Part shown: positions 63,964 through 64,000 of the stretch, in pieces
How positions within the stretch are numbered: position 1 is the first letter of the stretch
Layout: each line of letters starts with the position of its first letter
NCBI RefSeq assembly: GCF_030699305.1
Contig: NZ_JAUYNB010000027.1
Location: 62,001-126,000 of the forward strand
Direction: 5' to 3'
Source of the DNA: Novosphingobium sp.
Lineage (GTDB): Bacteria; Pseudomonadota; Alphaproteobacteria; Sphingomonadales; Sphingomonadaceae
DNA: 64,000 nucleotides
The notes under the pieces: generated by a model
The model's database searches: none
Seen by the model: only the letters and a program-made list of their open reading frames with translations
Told to the model about the DNA's origin: nothing
Program-made: the position numbers and the translations under genes

Positions 63964-64000
63964 GGTTAGCCTTTACCCCAGCAAATGGCCGCTAGCCCAG

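Overview
The window is GC-rich, densely packed chromosomal DNA from an alphaproteobacterium. It most resembles the order Sphingomonadales (a Novosphingobium/Sphingobium-like relative). The reasons are a complete Lig-type protocatechuate 4,5-cleavage gene set whose proteins closely match, as I recall them, the Sphingobium SYK-6 enzymes, several TonB-dependent receptors, lignostilbene-dioxygenase-like genes, and dispersed intergenic palindromes of the kind common in sphingomonads. I see no rRNA, tRNA, CRISPR array, prophage or insertion sequence.

Layout. 1-6343: an acyl-CoA catabolic cluster with a partial acyl-CoA dehydrogenase, an SDR, an MFS symporter, an ACAD10/11-type dehydrogenase, a Zn alcohol dehydrogenase and an APH-fold phosphotransferase. 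Together these look like a pathway for 4-hydroxyacyl-CoA. 6452-13460: a subtilisin-like autotransporter, dapD, a small K+-channel-like protein, a secreted dipeptidase, a TauE/SafE permease, a GNAT and a PhnA-like protein. 13470-20377 (minus): a compact five-gene run, ApbC/Mrp, an orphan molybdenum-hydroxylase large subunit, ferrochelatase, a cytochrome P450 and a class V aminotransferase. 20514-30990: envelope quality control and housekeeping (hflK-hflC-Do protease, PBP1A, msrB, NfeD-QmcA, a PilZ protein, an SDR and two unrecognised small proteins).

31165-39477 is the centrepiece. ligK-ligU-ligI on the minus strand diverge from a LysR-type regulator that carries two N-terminal HTH domains. 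Behind the regulator lies an operon of an unassigned dehydrogenase plus ligJ-ligA-ligB-ligC. All steps from protocatechuate to pyruvate and oxaloacetate are present. Next to it (39751-45972) are an aldo/keto reductase, a TonB-dependent receptor, a lignostilbene-dioxygenase homologue and an NmrA-like oxidoreductase. These could take up and cleave lignin-derived stilbenes and feed the Lig pathway. LysR-type T-N11-A or related dyads lie before ligK/lysR, the receptor and the dioxygenase.

46027-49645 holds an iron-type TonB receptor behind Fur-box-like dyads and an MFS exporter. 49745-53691 holds a phospholipid methyltransferase-like gene and a translationally coupled run nadC-RNase T2, then moaB-moeA. 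53904-56281 is an overlapping pair, an archaeal-type AMP/thymidine phosphorylase and a PRPP-synthetase homologue. 56405-63963 is an RND heavy-metal efflux operon (TolC-like, CusA/CzcA-like, CusB/CzcB-like) divergent from a two-component system. Between them is a highly symmetric TGACA/TGTCA operator resembling a CusR box.

The most notable points are the double-HTH regulator of the lig genes, a mobile palindrome translated into the C-terminus of the first gene of the lig operon, the split ACAD10/11 module, the phosphorylase-PRPP synthetase pair and the orphan molybdenum hydroxylase among cofactor genes.
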